DNA of 64,000 nt, from positions 3,747 to 67,746 of the forward strand of contig VBKI01000060.1 of NCBI GenBank assembly GCA_005879535.1. The letters are read 5' to 3'. This DNA comes from Deltaproteobacteria bacterium (GTDB lineage Bacteria > Myxococcota > Myxococcia > Myxococcales > 40CM-4-68-19). Under the pieces are notes generated by a model. It made no database searches. It had not been told where the DNA came from and saw only the letters and a list, made by a program, of their open reading frames with translations. The position numbers and the translations under genes were made by a program. Shown in pieces: positions 45,984 to 54,687 of the stretch. Each line of letters starts with the position of its first letter. Within the stretch, counting starts at the first letter, position 1.

Positions 45984-46981
45984 CGGATGCTCGGCTGGCG
46001 GAGCTCGTGGAGCGGGCGTTCGATTATCGGGGATACGTGACGCTCAGGCGCACCGACGGCTCCGAGCTGGTCGGCTTCGTCTACGATCGCAGCGCATCGC
46101 ATCTCGACCTGTACGACGAAACCGCCACTCGCCGCGTGCGCGTATCCCTCGCGGACGTCGCCGACATCGCCTTCACCGGCGACGACGCCGCACGCAAGGC
46201 GCAGGCGCTCTGGGAGCGCCGCAAGGGAACGCTCGAGCCGCGCGAGACTTCCGCGTGGGGCGAGTGGAGGGAATCCGGGCCGGTCCTGCTGCTGGTCGCC
46301 CTCGATCGCGAGCTGCGCAGCGTCGCGCGGGCGCTCGGCCTCGTCCGCCGCGGCGACCGCGCACGAGGGCAGTCGGGCGGCAATGAAGTGGTGGGGCTCG
46401 CCCTCGGAGTTGGTGGAGGTGCTCGCCGGGCGGTGGTCGACGAGCAGCCCCGCCTGGTCGTGAGCTGCGGCTTCTCGGGCGCACTCGATCCGGCGCTTGC
46501 GCCGGGCGATCTGGTGCTGGCGACAGCGGTGCGCGACGAAACCGGCGACGAGCTCGCCGCACCGCCCTTGATCCGCCAGCGGGCAGCAGAGGCGCTGGGC
46601 GGCCTGCGCCATTTCGAGGGCGAGCTCGTCTGCACCACCGCAGTCGCAGCCACCGAGGTGGAGAAGCTGGCGCTCGCACGGCCAGGCGCGCTGGCGGTCG
46701 ACATGGAGAGCTATCCCGTCGCCCGCGCGGCGGCCGCCGCCGGCATTCCCTGGCTCGCGATCCGGGCGATCGTCGACCCCCTCCGGTCGTCCCTCCCAGC
46801 CTTCACCCGGGACCCGGCCGGTGGTTACGTCGGGCCGGCGATGAAATACGCGCTCTCGGGACCTCGGGCCGCGGCAGACCTCGTCCGGCTTGCCACCCGC
46901 GCCCGCGCCGCCGCTGCCGCGCTGGAGGTTGCGCTGCACCGGCTCCGTCCCATGCTCGGGGCGACGGAGGCACGCGCTTGA
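45980..46981 (+). CDS. hpnG: Hopanoid-associated nucleoside phosphorylase (HpnG) with extra N-terminal domain
   Basis: A 333-residue protein, longer than the usual ~210-250-residue HpnG. From about residue 110 it is a nucleoside phosphorylase (LLLVALDRELRSVARAL, LVVSCGFSGALDPALAPGDLVLA, ALAVDMESYPVARAAAAAGIPWLAIRAIVDP), expected to remove adenine from adenosyl-hopane to give ribosyl-hopane. Residues 1-105 (FDYRGYVTLRRTDGSELVGFVYDRSASHLDLYDETATRRVRVSLADVADIAF) look like a small all-beta, Sm-like domain fused in front. The ATG overlaps the hpnH stop, and the hpnA TTG overlaps its stop. Confidence 0.9.
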   Translation: MTDARLAELVERAFDYRGYVTLRRTDGSELVGFVYDRSASHLDLYDETATRRVRVSLADVADIAFTGDDAARKAQALWERRKGTLEPRETSAWGEWRESGPVLLLVALDRELRSVARALGLVRRGDRARGQSGGNEVVGLALGVGGGARRAVVDEQPRLVVSCGFSGALDPALAPGDLVLATAVRDETGDELAAPPLIRQRAAEALGGLRHFEGELVCTTAVAATEVEKLALARPGALAVDMESYPVARAAAAAGIPWLAIRAIVDPLRSSLPAFTRDPAGGYVGPAMKYALSGPRAAADLVRLATRARAAAAALEVALHRLRPMLGATEARA

Positions 46982-47973
46982 GGGCGCTCGTCACCGGCGC
47001 GAGCGGGTTCATCGGCAGCGCGGTAGCGCGCGCCCTCCTCCACCGGGGAGCGCAGGTCCGGTTGCTTCTCCGCCCCGGCGCCACGCCGAACCTCCCGGAA
47101 CGCCGCGACATGGAGATCGTACGCGGAGACCTGCGCGATGCGCAGGGCGTGTCCGCGGCGGTGCGCGGTTGCGACGCCGTCTTCCACGTCGCCGCGCTCT
47201 ACTCATTCGCCGCGCCGGCAAGCGAGGTCGTCGCCGTCAACGTCGGTGGAACGCGCAACGTCATCGAGGCCGTCCGCGCCGAAGGAGCGCGGCTGGTCTA
47301 CACCTCCAGCATTGCCACAGTGGGCGCCATGCACGACGGCGTCCTCCCCGACGAGCGCTCGATGCCCAACGGGCCCGCGCCGGGTCCCTACAAGAAGAGC
47401 AAGCGCGATGCGGAAGCCCTGGTCCGGGAGGCAGCGGAGCGCGGACTGAACGCCGTGATCGTGAATCCGACGTTTCCGGTGGGCGTCGGCGACGTCAAGC
47501 CGACCCCGACCGGCGCGGTGATCCGCGATTTTCTCGAAGGACGCCTGCCGGCGTACGTCGATACGGGCATGAACGTGATCGACGTCGACGACGTCGCCGA
47601 AGGAGAGCTGCTGGCGTTCGATCGCGGCGAACGCGGCGAGAGGTACATCCTCGGCCACGCCAATCTGACGATGCGCGAGTTCCTCGAGGAGCTGGCGGCG
47701 ATCTCCGGCCGCAAGCCACCCCGGATCCGGATGCCGCACCTGGTCGCATTGGGTCTCGCGCATGCGGACGCCTTCGTCACCGGGCGGATCCTCCGCCGCC
47801 CGCCGCGCATCCCGCTCGAAGGAGTGCGAACGGCCCGCGAGATCATGTTCGCAAGCTCCGCCCGCGCCGTCCGCGAGCTCGGTTTGCGGCAGACCCCCAT
47901 CCGCGACGCGCTGGCGAAGGCGGTGCAGTGGTTCGAGGAGCGGAGCCGGCTCCGGCGGCGAGGCGTGTCGTGA
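46978..47973 (+). CDS. hpnA: Hopanoid-associated sugar epimerase HpnA
   Basis: A 331-residue extended short-chain dehydrogenase: nucleotide loop VTGASGFIGSAVARALL, active-site YKKSKRDAE (Tyr-xxx-Lys), VYTSSIATVGA. It matches the HpnA group of NAD-dependent epimerases found in hopanoid loci, whose exact substrate is unsettled. It starts with TTG overlapping the hpnG stop (TTGA), an uncommon start supported by the GASGFIG spacing. Confidence 0.93.
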   Translation: MRALVTGASGFIGSAVARALLHRGAQVRLLLRPGATPNLPERRDMEIVRGDLRDAQGVSAAVRGCDAVFHVAALYSFAAPASEVVAVNVGGTRNVIEAVRAEGARLVYTSSIATVGAMHDGVLPDERSMPNGPAPGPYKKSKRDAEALVREAAERGLNAVIVNPTFPVGVGDVKPTPTGAVIRDFLEGRLPAYVDTGMNVIDVDDVAEGELLAFDRGERGERYILGHANLTMREFLEELAAISGRKPPRIRMPHLVALGLAHADAFVTGRILRRPPRIPLEGVRTAREIMFASSARAVRELGLRQTPIRDALAKAVQWFEERSRLRRRGVS

Positions 47974-49943
47974 TCGGGGCCCGGACCCGGATCGAGCGCT
48001 CGGGACTCGACCTCGTCATCGAGCGCGCGCAAGGGTGGTTCGAGCGGCAGCAGTACCCGGAAGGGTACTGGTGGGCGGAGCTGGAATCGAACGCGACGAT
48101 GGATGCCGAGTACCTGCTCCTCACGCATTTTCTCGGCGCCAGGAACGAGGACCTCTGGCGCGGCGTCGCGCAGGACATCCGAAACTACCAGCGCGACGAC
48201 GGCAGCTGGGCGATGTACCACGGCGCCCCCGGCGACGTTTCCACCAGCATCGAATGCTATTTCGCGCTCAAGCTCGCCGGCGACCGACCCGACGCGCCGC
48301 ACCTGGTGCGGGCCCGCGCGTTCATCCGCGAGCGCGGCGGCATCGCCCGGGCGCGGACCTTCACCCGCATCTGGCTCGCGCTGTTCGGCCAGTGGAGCTG
48401 GGACGACCTGCCGATCATGCCGCCGGAGCTGATGTTGCTGCCCCCGTCCGCGCCGCTGAGCATCTACCGGTTTTCCTCCTGGGCTCGGGGGACCATCGTG
48501 CCCCTCCTGCTCCTGATGGACGACCGTCCTGTGCACCCGGTGCCCGATTCGGCGCGCCTCGACGAGCTGCGCGTCGCCGATGCGGCTCCACGCGTTCCGC
48601 GCGACGCGATCGATCGGCTGTTCCGCGGCATCGACGGCGCGTTGCGCGCCTACGACCGCCTCCCGTTCCATCCCTTTCGCGAGCGCGCCCGGAAGGCAGC
48701 AGAACAGTGGATCCTCGCCCACCAGGAAGCGGACGGCAGCTGGGGCGGAATCCAGCCCCCGTGGGTCTATTCGCTGATGGCGCTGCACGCGCTCGGGCAT
48801 CCGCTGGACCATCCCGCGCTGAAGAACGGCCTTCTCGGGATGCACGGGCGCTGGATGCTCCGGCACGGCGACGGAAGGCTGCGGGTGCAGGCGTGCCTGT
48901 CGCCGGTCTGGGACACCGGTCTCTCGCTGCTCGCGCTCGTCGAGTCGGGCGCGCACCCGTCGGTTCCCATGGTGCAGCAGGCGGCGCGCTGGCTGTTGCG
49001 CGAGGAGATCCGCGTTCCGGGCGACTGGTGCGTGCAGGTCGAGGGGGTCGAACCGAGCGGGTGGGCATTCGAGTTCGAGAACGATCTCTACCCCGACGTG
49101 GACGATACAGCGGTCGTCCTGCTCGCCTTGCACAAGGCGGACGCCCTGGACGCCGAGACCCGTGAGCGTGCGTTGCGCTGGGTGCTGGCGATGCAGAGCC
49201 GCAACGGCGGCTGGGCCGCCTTCGACAAGGACAACACTTCGCGCCTCCCGGCGCTGATTCCGTTCGCCGACTTCGGCGAGATGATCGACCCGCCCAGCGC
49301 CGACGTGACAGGGCACGTGGTCGAGACGCTCGGCGCCTTCGGCCTCGCTCGCAGCCATCCCGCGATGGAGCGCGGGCTGCGCTATCTCTACGCGCACCAG
49401 GAGAAGGAGGGCTCCTGGTTCGGCCGCTGGGGAGTCAACCACGTCTATGGCACCGGCGCCGTCCTTCCCGGGCTTGCGGCCGCGGGCGAAGCGATGGACG
49501 GCCTCGCGGTCCGCCGCGCCGTCCGGTGGCTGGGCGAGCGGCAGAACGCGGACGGCGGCTGGGGCGAGACCTGCGCCTCGTACGTCGACGTCAAAGCGCG
49601 CGGCCGCGGCGACAGCACTGCGTCGCAGACGGCATGGGCGCTGCTTGGCCTGATCGCGGCGGGGCGGGCGGACGGCAAGGCTGCATCCCGCGGGGCGCAC
49701 TTCCTCGTCGATCGGCAGCGACCCGATGGGTCCTGGGACGAGGAATCGTTCACCGGCTGCGGCTTCCCCGGCTACGGCATCGGCGAGGAGCACGGCGCCC
49801 GCATCGTCGAAGGGCGCGAGCTCTCCGCCGGCTTCATGATCCGTTACCACCTCTACCGCAATTGCTTTCCGCTGCTCGCCCTGGGCCGTTACCGCGCTGC
49901 CCTCGGTGGCGCGGGTGCCATCCGCAGTGAAGGAGGTTCTTGA
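47970..49943 (+). CDS. shc: Squalene--hopene cyclase
   Basis: A 657-residue cyclase: the protonating DxDD motif is DVDDTAVV (Asp376-Asp379), and several QW repeats are visible (QQYPEGYWWAELE, QRDDGSWAMY, QEADGSWGGIQ, RQNADGGWGE, RQRPDGSWDEE). The C-terminal GTGFPGDF-like box reads GCGFPGYGIGEEHG. It folds squalene into hopene at the membrane. GTG 47970 overlaps the hpnA stop. AAGGAGG near its end serves the next gene. Confidence 0.97.
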   Translation: MIGARTRIERSGLDLVIERAQGWFERQQYPEGYWWAELESNATMDAEYLLLTHFLGARNEDLWRGVAQDIRNYQRDDGSWAMYHGAPGDVSTSIECYFALKLAGDRPDAPHLVRARAFIRERGGIARARTFTRIWLALFGQWSWDDLPIMPPELMLLPPSAPLSIYRFSSWARGTIVPLLLLMDDRPVHPVPDSARLDELRVADAAPRVPRDAIDRLFRGIDGALRAYDRLPFHPFRERARKAAEQWILAHQEADGSWGGIQPPWVYSLMALHALGHPLDHPALKNGLLGMHGRWMLRHGDGRLRVQACLSPVWDTGLSLLALVESGAHPSVPMVQQAARWLLREEIRVPGDWCVQVEGVEPSGWAFEFENDLYPDVDDTAVVLLALHKADALDAETRERALRWVLAMQSRNGGWAAFDKDNTSRLPALIPFADFGEMIDPPSADVTGHVVETLGAFGLARSHPAMERGLRYLYAHQEKEGSWFGRWGVNHVYGTGAVLPGLAAAGEAMDGLAVRRAVRWLGERQNADGGWGETCASYVDVKARGRGDSTASQTAWALLGLIAAGRADGKAASRGAHFLVDRQRPDGSWDEESFTGCGFPGYGIGEEHGARIVEGRELSAGFMIRYHLYRNCFPLLALGRYRAALGGAGAIRSEGGS

Positions 49944-50968
49944 TGCGATCGCCGGAGTTCTACCAGGGGCATCTCGACGCCGTGAGCCGCAGCTTCGCCC
50001 TCTGCATCCCGCAGCTCGCCGCGCCGTTCCGCCAGCACGTTGCCCTCTCGTATCTGCTCCTGCGCGTGCTCGACACGGTCGAGGATGCGTCTTTCGCGGA
50101 CAAGCTCCACCAGCAGCGCCAGTTCACCGCCTTCCGCCAGTTTCTCGTCAAGCCGCCCACGGGGGCGCAGGTCGACGCCTTCAACGCTGCCTTTCCGGAC
50201 AGCATCAGCGACGGCGAGCGGGCGCTCCTCGCAGACACCGGGGCTTTTTTGGAAGACGCTTACGGCCTGCCTGCCGCGGCGCGCGCGGTGATGTTCTCTG
50301 CCATCGACCGGATGGCGTTGGGCATGGCGGCGTACGCGCGCCGGCCGGCGACCCGGCTGGTCGATCTGGAGGACGTTTCGCGTTACTGCTGCATCGTCGC
50401 CGGCCTGGTCGGCGAGATGCTCACCCGCCTCTGGACCCTCGATGGACGACCGGGCCCGCGGATGCTCTTCGCCTACCGCTTCGGACTGTTCCTGCAGAAG
50501 GTGAACATCCTCAAGGACCAGCCGGAAGACGAGGCGGCGCACCGGTTCTTCGTCCCCGACCGGCGCGCGATCCTGGCGAGTCTGCGTGCGGACGCGGACG
50601 GGGCCTTGTCGTATCTGACGTCACTGCCGCAGAGCGAGCGCGGCTACCGGATCTTCTGCGCCTGGTCCTTGATGCTCGGGGCCGCTACCCTCGGTCAGGT
50701 GGACGGCCCGCGCCAGAGCCGCCGCGCCGAGACCATGGAGCTGCTCGGCCACATCGCCGACATTGCGCAGGACGACGAAGCGTTGCGCCGCCAGTTCGCC
50801 ACGCTGTTGCCGAGGCTTCCACGTGCGCCTGCAAAGGAGCCGCTGCCGAAGCCGGAACCGGCGGACTGGTTCGTGCGGACCCTGAACGCGCCGCTCTCCG
50901 AACGAGAGCTGATCGACCTGGGAGCGATCGCGGCGGTCTCGCTGCAGCCGGCCGCGGTACATCAATAG
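49943..50968 (+). CDS. Squalene synthase (farnesyl-diphosphate farnesyltransferase type)
   Basis: A 341-residue trans-isoprenyl transferase: SRSFALCIPQLAAPFRQHVALSYLLLRVLDTVEDAS carries the first Asp-rich motif, DVSRYCCIVAGLVGEMLTRLW the conserved middle, and QKVNILKDQPEDEA the second. It resembles one-step, NADPH-dependent squalene synthase rather than the three-gene HpnCDE route. A strong AAGGAGG lies 6 bases before ATG 49943, and the shc TGA overlaps that ATG by one base. It feeds the cyclase encoded just upstream. Its last bases overlap an antisense gene by 7. Confidence 0.9.
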   Translation: MRSPEFYQGHLDAVSRSFALCIPQLAAPFRQHVALSYLLLRVLDTVEDASFADKLHQQRQFTAFRQFLVKPPTGAQVDAFNAAFPDSISDGERALLADTGAFLEDAYGLPAAARAVMFSAIDRMALGMAAYARRPATRLVDLEDVSRYCCIVAGLVGEMLTRLWTLDGRPGPRMLFAYRFGLFLQKVNILKDQPEDEAAHRFFVPDRRAILASLRADADGALSYLTSLPQSERGYRIFCAWSLMLGAATLGQVDGPRQSRRAETMELLGHIADIAQDDEALRRQFATLLPRLPRAPAKEPLPKPEPADWFVRTLNAPLSERELIDLGAIAAVSLQPAAVHQ

Positions 50969-52164
50969 GGGTATCCGATCTCCACGTACACCTTCCATCC
51001 TTCGCCGCCCGTAGCGACGTCGATCCGGCCGACGACGTTGGGCCGGACCCAGGCGCGAAAGCCGACGCCGCCGGTGACGCGCGGCCGGGAGAACGCTTGA
51101 TCGATCGCGCGGTACACCTGTCCGACGGCGATGAACGGGTCGATCCGCCAGTCGGCCGTGACGCCGTAGATGTGCGTCTGCAGCAGGCGGATCCGCTGCT
51201 CCGCTTCCAGCGTCCAGGCGTTCTGGTCGATGAAACGATCTTCGGTGAATCCGCGGAGCAGGAATGCGCCGCCGAGCGTGCTCTGGTCGTAGAACGGCGC
51301 GCGCGGCGTGCTGACGGCAGTCCAGTCGAACCGCGCGGCACCGGCGACGAAGCCGAGCTCCGGGTGCAAGGCCCGCACGCGGATCGATCCGCGCAGGTAG
51401 GCGGGGGCTCCCGACAGACCCTCGACGACACCCCCGGCGGCGTTCGCGAACAGACCCCGCTCGGAATTCTCGCCGTTCGGCCGGCTGTCGAAGCGGATGT
51501 CGATCGTCTGTCCAGCGATGGTCGAGCCGTCCATGCCGGGCGCGAGCCGCTGAGGAGAGACACGCCGGCTGAGCGGCAAGCCCGGGACTCCAAGATCCTG
51601 GACGGCGTCGGTGTGGAGCAGGACCCCGATTCCGGCGTTCCAGTTGCCACCGAGGTTGAAGCCGCGGCGCGCCTCGCCGAGGCCGCGGACTCGCGTGTAG
51701 CTGGTTTCGGCGGCTTCGGTCGTGTCCGGGCCGAGGCCGAAGAAGCGATAGAAGGCGCTGCGCTGCCAGCGCAGCTCGATCTCGGTGGTGAATTCGCCGG
51801 CGCGCCTGGGAAGGTCCCGCCATTGGAGCAGCACTCCGGAGTTGATGCGGGTACTCGCGCTGGCAATGAGGGTGAGCGTCTGATCGTCCGCTGGATAATG
51901 AAACCAGCGGAACGTCCCGGTCCAGTGGATCACGTCGTTCCAGGTGATGCTGGGGGCGATGATCGATTCGGTCCTCGCGTTCGCATCGCAGACGCGCAGG
52001 AAGACCGGCATGAACCCGAGGGTGTCGCCCTCGTTCGGAAGCGTCGCGTACACCGGAAGGGGAACGACGCGCGTGCCCAGGCCGCCAGCGCACTCCGCGC
52101 CGGCTGCGGCTGTGGCCGCCGGGAGAAGGCAGCCGGCCAACAGGAAAGCCCGGGCGCTGCTCAT
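50962..52164 (-). CDS. Outer-membrane beta-barrel protein, Omp85/surface-antigen-like
   Basis: A 400-residue exported protein; ATG 52162-52164 starts signal peptide MSSARAFLLAGCLLPAATAAAGA. The rest alternates in beta-strand fashion, with TLGFMPVFLRVC, LGGAFLLRGFTEDRFIDQNAWTLEAEQRIRLL (an RGF-type lid-loop motif of Omp85 barrels) and a C-terminal aromatic residue (KVYVEIGYPY). It lacks POTRA repeats, so it is a short BamA/TamA-type barrel. It is convergent with squalene synthase and divergent from the IPC-synthase-like gene; export of lipid or protein is inferred only from fold. Confidence 0.8.
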   Translation of the reverse strand: MSSARAFLLAGCLLPAATAAAGAECAGGLGTRVVPLPVYATLPNEGDTLGFMPVFLRVCDANARTESIIAPSITWNDVIHWTGTFRWFHYPADDQTLTLIASASTRINSGVLLQWRDLPRRAGEFTTEIELRWQRSAFYRFFGLGPDTTEAAETSYTRVRGLGEARRGFNLGGNWNAGIGVLLHTDAVQDLGVPGLPLSRRVSPQRLAPGMDGSTIAGQTIDIRFDSRPNGENSERGLFANAAGGVVEGLSGAPAYLRGSIRVRALHPELGFVAGAARFDWTAVSTPRAPFYDQSTLGGAFLLRGFTEDRFIDQNAWTLEAEQRIRLLQTHIYGVTADWRIDPFIAVGQVYRAIDQAFSRPRVTGGVGFRAWVRPNVVGRIDVATGGEGWKVYVEIGYPY

Positions 52165-52190
52165 CGCACCCGGCTCACGGTGGTCTGCCG

Positions 52191-53210
52191 ATGCTGAACG
52201 ACGCTCGCGCCACCGCTTCGATGTCGGCGCGCGCTCGCGAATGGCTGCTGCCATCCCGAACGATGAAGCAGCGTTCCCTGGGGCCGGCCATCGGGCTCGT
52301 GTACGTCGCCCTGATCGGTGTCGCCGGCGGTCTGCGGATCGACCATGTCTTGATCGGCTCGCTGGGCCTGCTCGACCTGTACAACGAGAAGACGCGGACC
52401 TTCCTGCGACAGTTTCTCCCCTTCATCGCTACCGGCGTGGTCTACGACTCGATGCGATACTTTTACTGGCCGGCGATCGCGGACCGCGTGCACGTGGCGG
52501 GACCTTACGAGGTCGAGCGCGCCTGGTTCGGCATCGGCGGCCGCACCCCGAACGAATGGTTCCTCGCCCATCACTGGCCCGCCCTGGACCTGGCCTGCGG
52601 GTTCGCCTACCTCGTGTTCGTCGGTGAGTACCTGGCGGTGGCTTTCCTGCTCTTCTTCCAGCGGCGCTCCGAAGTGCTGCGAACGTTCAGCGTCGCGTTC
52701 CTGGTCGTGAACCTGCTCGGCTTTGCCACCTACTTCATCTATCCCGTCGCACCTCCCTGGTACGTGACCGAATACGGCCTGGGCCCCGCGCGGCTCGACG
52801 TGCTTCCGGCCGCCGCAGCGGCGAGCCGCTTCGATCTGCTGCTCGGAACGCATTTCTTCGACGGAATCTACGGCCGCGGCATCGACGTCTACGGCGCGTA
52901 TCCCTCGCTCCACGTGGCCTATCCGCTGCTCGTGATCTGGGCAACGTTTCGCACCTCTGGGCTGCGCTGGGCGCGGGCGCCCGCGATCGGCTTCTTCCTC
53001 CTCATGTGCCTGAGCGCCGTCTACCTGCAGCATCACTATGTGATCGACGTGCTTCTCGGGATCGCGTACGCGGTCGCCACGCTGGCGCTCCTCGGAGCGT
53101 TCCCGGCGCTCGCTCACCGCAGCGCCGCGCGGGCATCGTCCGCCCATCCGGCAGCGTCCGGATCTCCGCGCCAGGCGGCGTCCATGGCGAGCCGAAGCGC
53201 CTGCGAATAG
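52191..53210 (+). CDS. PAP2/AUR1-like enzyme, candidate inositol phosphorylceramide synthase
   Basis: A polytopic protein of 339 residues (315 if started at ATG 52263, which fits family N-termini better and leaves room for a promoter). The active-site motifs of the PAP2/AUR1 family are present: YPSLHVAYPLLVIW and AVYLQHHYVIDVLLGIAYA, with the two His and one Asp of the catalytic triad, and GVVYDSMRYFYWP near the N-terminus. AUR1-type enzymes transfer phosphoinositol to ceramide; a related head-group transferase or lipid phosphatase is possible. Its 3' end overlaps the TatT-like gene by 97 bases, convergently. Confidence 0.82.
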   Translation: MLNDARATASMSARAREWLLPSRTMKQRSLGPAIGLVYVALIGVAGGLRIDHVLIGSLGLLDLYNEKTRTFLRQFLPFIATGVVYDSMRYFYWPAIADRVHVAGPYEVERAWFGIGGRTPNEWFLAHHWPALDLACGFAYLVFVGEYLAVAFLLFFQRRSEVLRTFSVAFLVVNLLGFATYFIYPVAPPWYVTEYGLGPARLDVLPAAAAASRFDLLLGTHFFDGIYGRGIDVYGAYPSLHVAYPLLVIWATFRTSGLRWARAPAIGFFLLMCLSAVYLQHHYVIDVLLGIAYAVATLALLGAFPALAHRSAARASSAHPAASGSPRQAASMASRSACE

Positions 53211-53884
53211 GCGCTGCGCGCCTCCGCCGCCCGACCCTTCTGCTTCAAGGCGTCGCCGAGGGCCAGCTGGTTGGGGGGAAATTCCGGCGCCGCGCGGGCC
53301 GCCGCTTCCGCCTCCGGCAGCGCGGCATCGGGATCGCCGGGACCCAACGGCCAGCCGGGCGCGCGGAGCAGGACGATCGCAAGCAGCCGGTGCGGCCCGG
53401 CGTGGTCGATGTCCGGGTCGTTGCGAACGGCGCGCCGGAGCAGGTCGACCATCCGCGGCAGCGCGTCGCGGCCCGTCGCGCTGCGCTCCCGCGCCTGCAG
53501 GCCCAGGGCAGCGGCGAGCCAGTAATCGCACGCGGCGGCAGCGGGGACGTTTTCCTCGCAGAGCTGGCCGACGATCACCGCGCTCTCGGCGAGGCGGGAG
53601 CGCTCGCCGCCGTCCTTCTCCCGTCCGATGCGAAACGCTTTGGCCCGGATTGCGCCGGCGAACGAGCCGGGGTTGCGCGGATCCGCGCGCGCCGCCTGCA
53701 GATAGAGATCCTCGGCGGCCGCGGCTTGTCCCGGCTCGCCTCGCCGCCCCCAGGCGGCGTCGGCATCGGCGAGAAGCTGCGCCGCGGCGGCGCCCGGAGC
53801 AGCGGCGATCGTCTCGAGCGGCGGCGGCTTGTGCAACGCCTGCGCGCAGCCGACGCAGAGGACCAGCAAGGCGGCGCCTCTCAC
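53114..53884 (-). CDS. TatT-like (TRAP transporter T-component) lipoprotein
   Basis: A 256-residue lipoprotein (MRGAALLVLCVGC) of helical TPR-like repeats. The segment YWLAAALGLQAR, then DIDHAGPHRLLAIVLLRAPGWPLGPGDPDAALPEAEAAARAAPEFPPNQLALGDAL follows the TatT family pattern. TatT proteins assemble with periplasmic ligand-binding partners. Its start overlaps the stop of a binding-protein-like gene, fitting a TatT-partner pair. No TRAP permease genes are present. Confidence 0.72.
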   Translation of the reverse strand: MRGAALLVLCVGCAQALHKPPPLETIAAAPGAAAAQLLADADAAWGRRGEPGQAAAAEDLYLQAARADPRNPGSFAGAIRAKAFRIGREKDGGERSRLAESAVIVGQLCEENVPAAAACDYWLAAALGLQARERSATGRDALPRMVDLLRRAVRNDPDIDHAGPHRLLAIVLLRAPGWPLGPGDPDAALPEAEAAARAAPEFPPNQLALGDALKQKGRAAEARSAYSQALRLAMDAAWRGDPDAAGWADDARAALR

Positions 53885-54648
53885 CGTGCGTGCCGCCAGG
53901 CTGCGCGCGCCGCTGCGAGGGCGTGTTCGTCGAGAGGAACGAAGCCGGTCATCCGGACGCCGTCCAGCGCCTCCCGCGCGGATCGATCCTCGGCGAGTCG
54001 CAGAAAGGCCGGCTCGAGCGCCTTCCAGCGTTGGTCATCGATCCGTTTGCGGACCGTCGCGATCACGGCGACGGGGACAGGCGGCGACGTCTCGACGGGG
54101 GCAAGCGAACCGGCGAACGGGAGCGTGGCCATCGCCGCTGCCTGCGACCCGTCGAGCAGCACCGCCACCTTCTCGCCGCTCGCGGCCCGGCGGAGCGCGG
54201 AGAGCACCGCGGACGTCTGCTCGATCTCCACCCCGCCTGGCAGCTTCCGCGCCATCGCCCGAACGAACCGCTTCGAGTAGCCCGAGCTCGACTGGACGGT
54301 ATAGCCCTGGAGTGAAGGAGGCCGCTCCTTGGCGGTCACGAGCGTCCACCTCTCGAGCGTCTCGCCTGACTGTGGCATGGCCGAGAGGCGAGCGACGAGC
54401 CCGAGCTCCTGCTCGTGGGCGAGGTAGAACGGAAGCGTCGCAAGCAAGAGCGCGGATTCCTTTTGCTGAAGCCGCTGCACGCCGCCCGCCGCCGTCTCCT
54501 CGTACACGGCAGTGAAGGAGCCCTCCGGCGAGTGGGTGGCCCGGGCGAGGGCGCGAGCCAGGGAGTCCATCGCCGGTTGAGCCTCCGCGGTATTGCCGGG
54601 ATACCCGGGAGCGCAGACCACCAGAGTCGTTGCCGCAAGCGCGAGCAT
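53881..54648 (-). CDS. Periplasmic substrate-binding-like protein (PhnD-type)
   Basis: A 255-residue exported protein (MLALAATTLVVCAPG signal). The pattern ESALLLATLPFYLAHEQELGLVARLS, VTAKERPPSLQGYTVQSSSGYSKRFVRAM, VLLDGSQAAAMATLPFAGSLAPV, and the C-terminal WKALEPAFLRLAEDRSAREALDGVRMTGFVPLD resembles phosphonate/phosphate ABC-transporter binding proteins, which are often reused as sensors or lipoprotein partners. There is no ABC transporter here; it overlaps the TatT-like gene. The ligand is unknown. Confidence 0.68.
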   Translation of the reverse strand: MLALAATTLVVCAPGYPGNTAEAQPAMDSLARALARATHSPEGSFTAVYEETAAGGVQRLQQKESALLLATLPFYLAHEQELGLVARLSAMPQSGETLERWTLVTAKERPPSLQGYTVQSSSGYSKRFVRAMARKLPGGVEIEQTSAVLSALRRAASGEKVAVLLDGSQAAAMATLPFAGSLAPVETSPPVPVAVIATVRKRIDDQRWKALEPAFLRLAEDRSAREALDGVRMTGFVPLDEHALAAARAAWRHAR

Positions 54649-54687
54649 GCCGCTTCTCTACGCGAAAAACGGGATAGGTTGGAAGCG

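Noticed and set aside
47388-49850. 820-codon open frame antisense to hpnA and shc
   Set aside because: Shadow of the cyclase; no similarity to any protein family.
53114-53210. 97-base convergent overlap as a sign that one gene is false
   Set aside because: Both the AUR1-like protein and the TatT-like lipoprotein have family motifs; the overlap covers only the poorly conserved ends of each.
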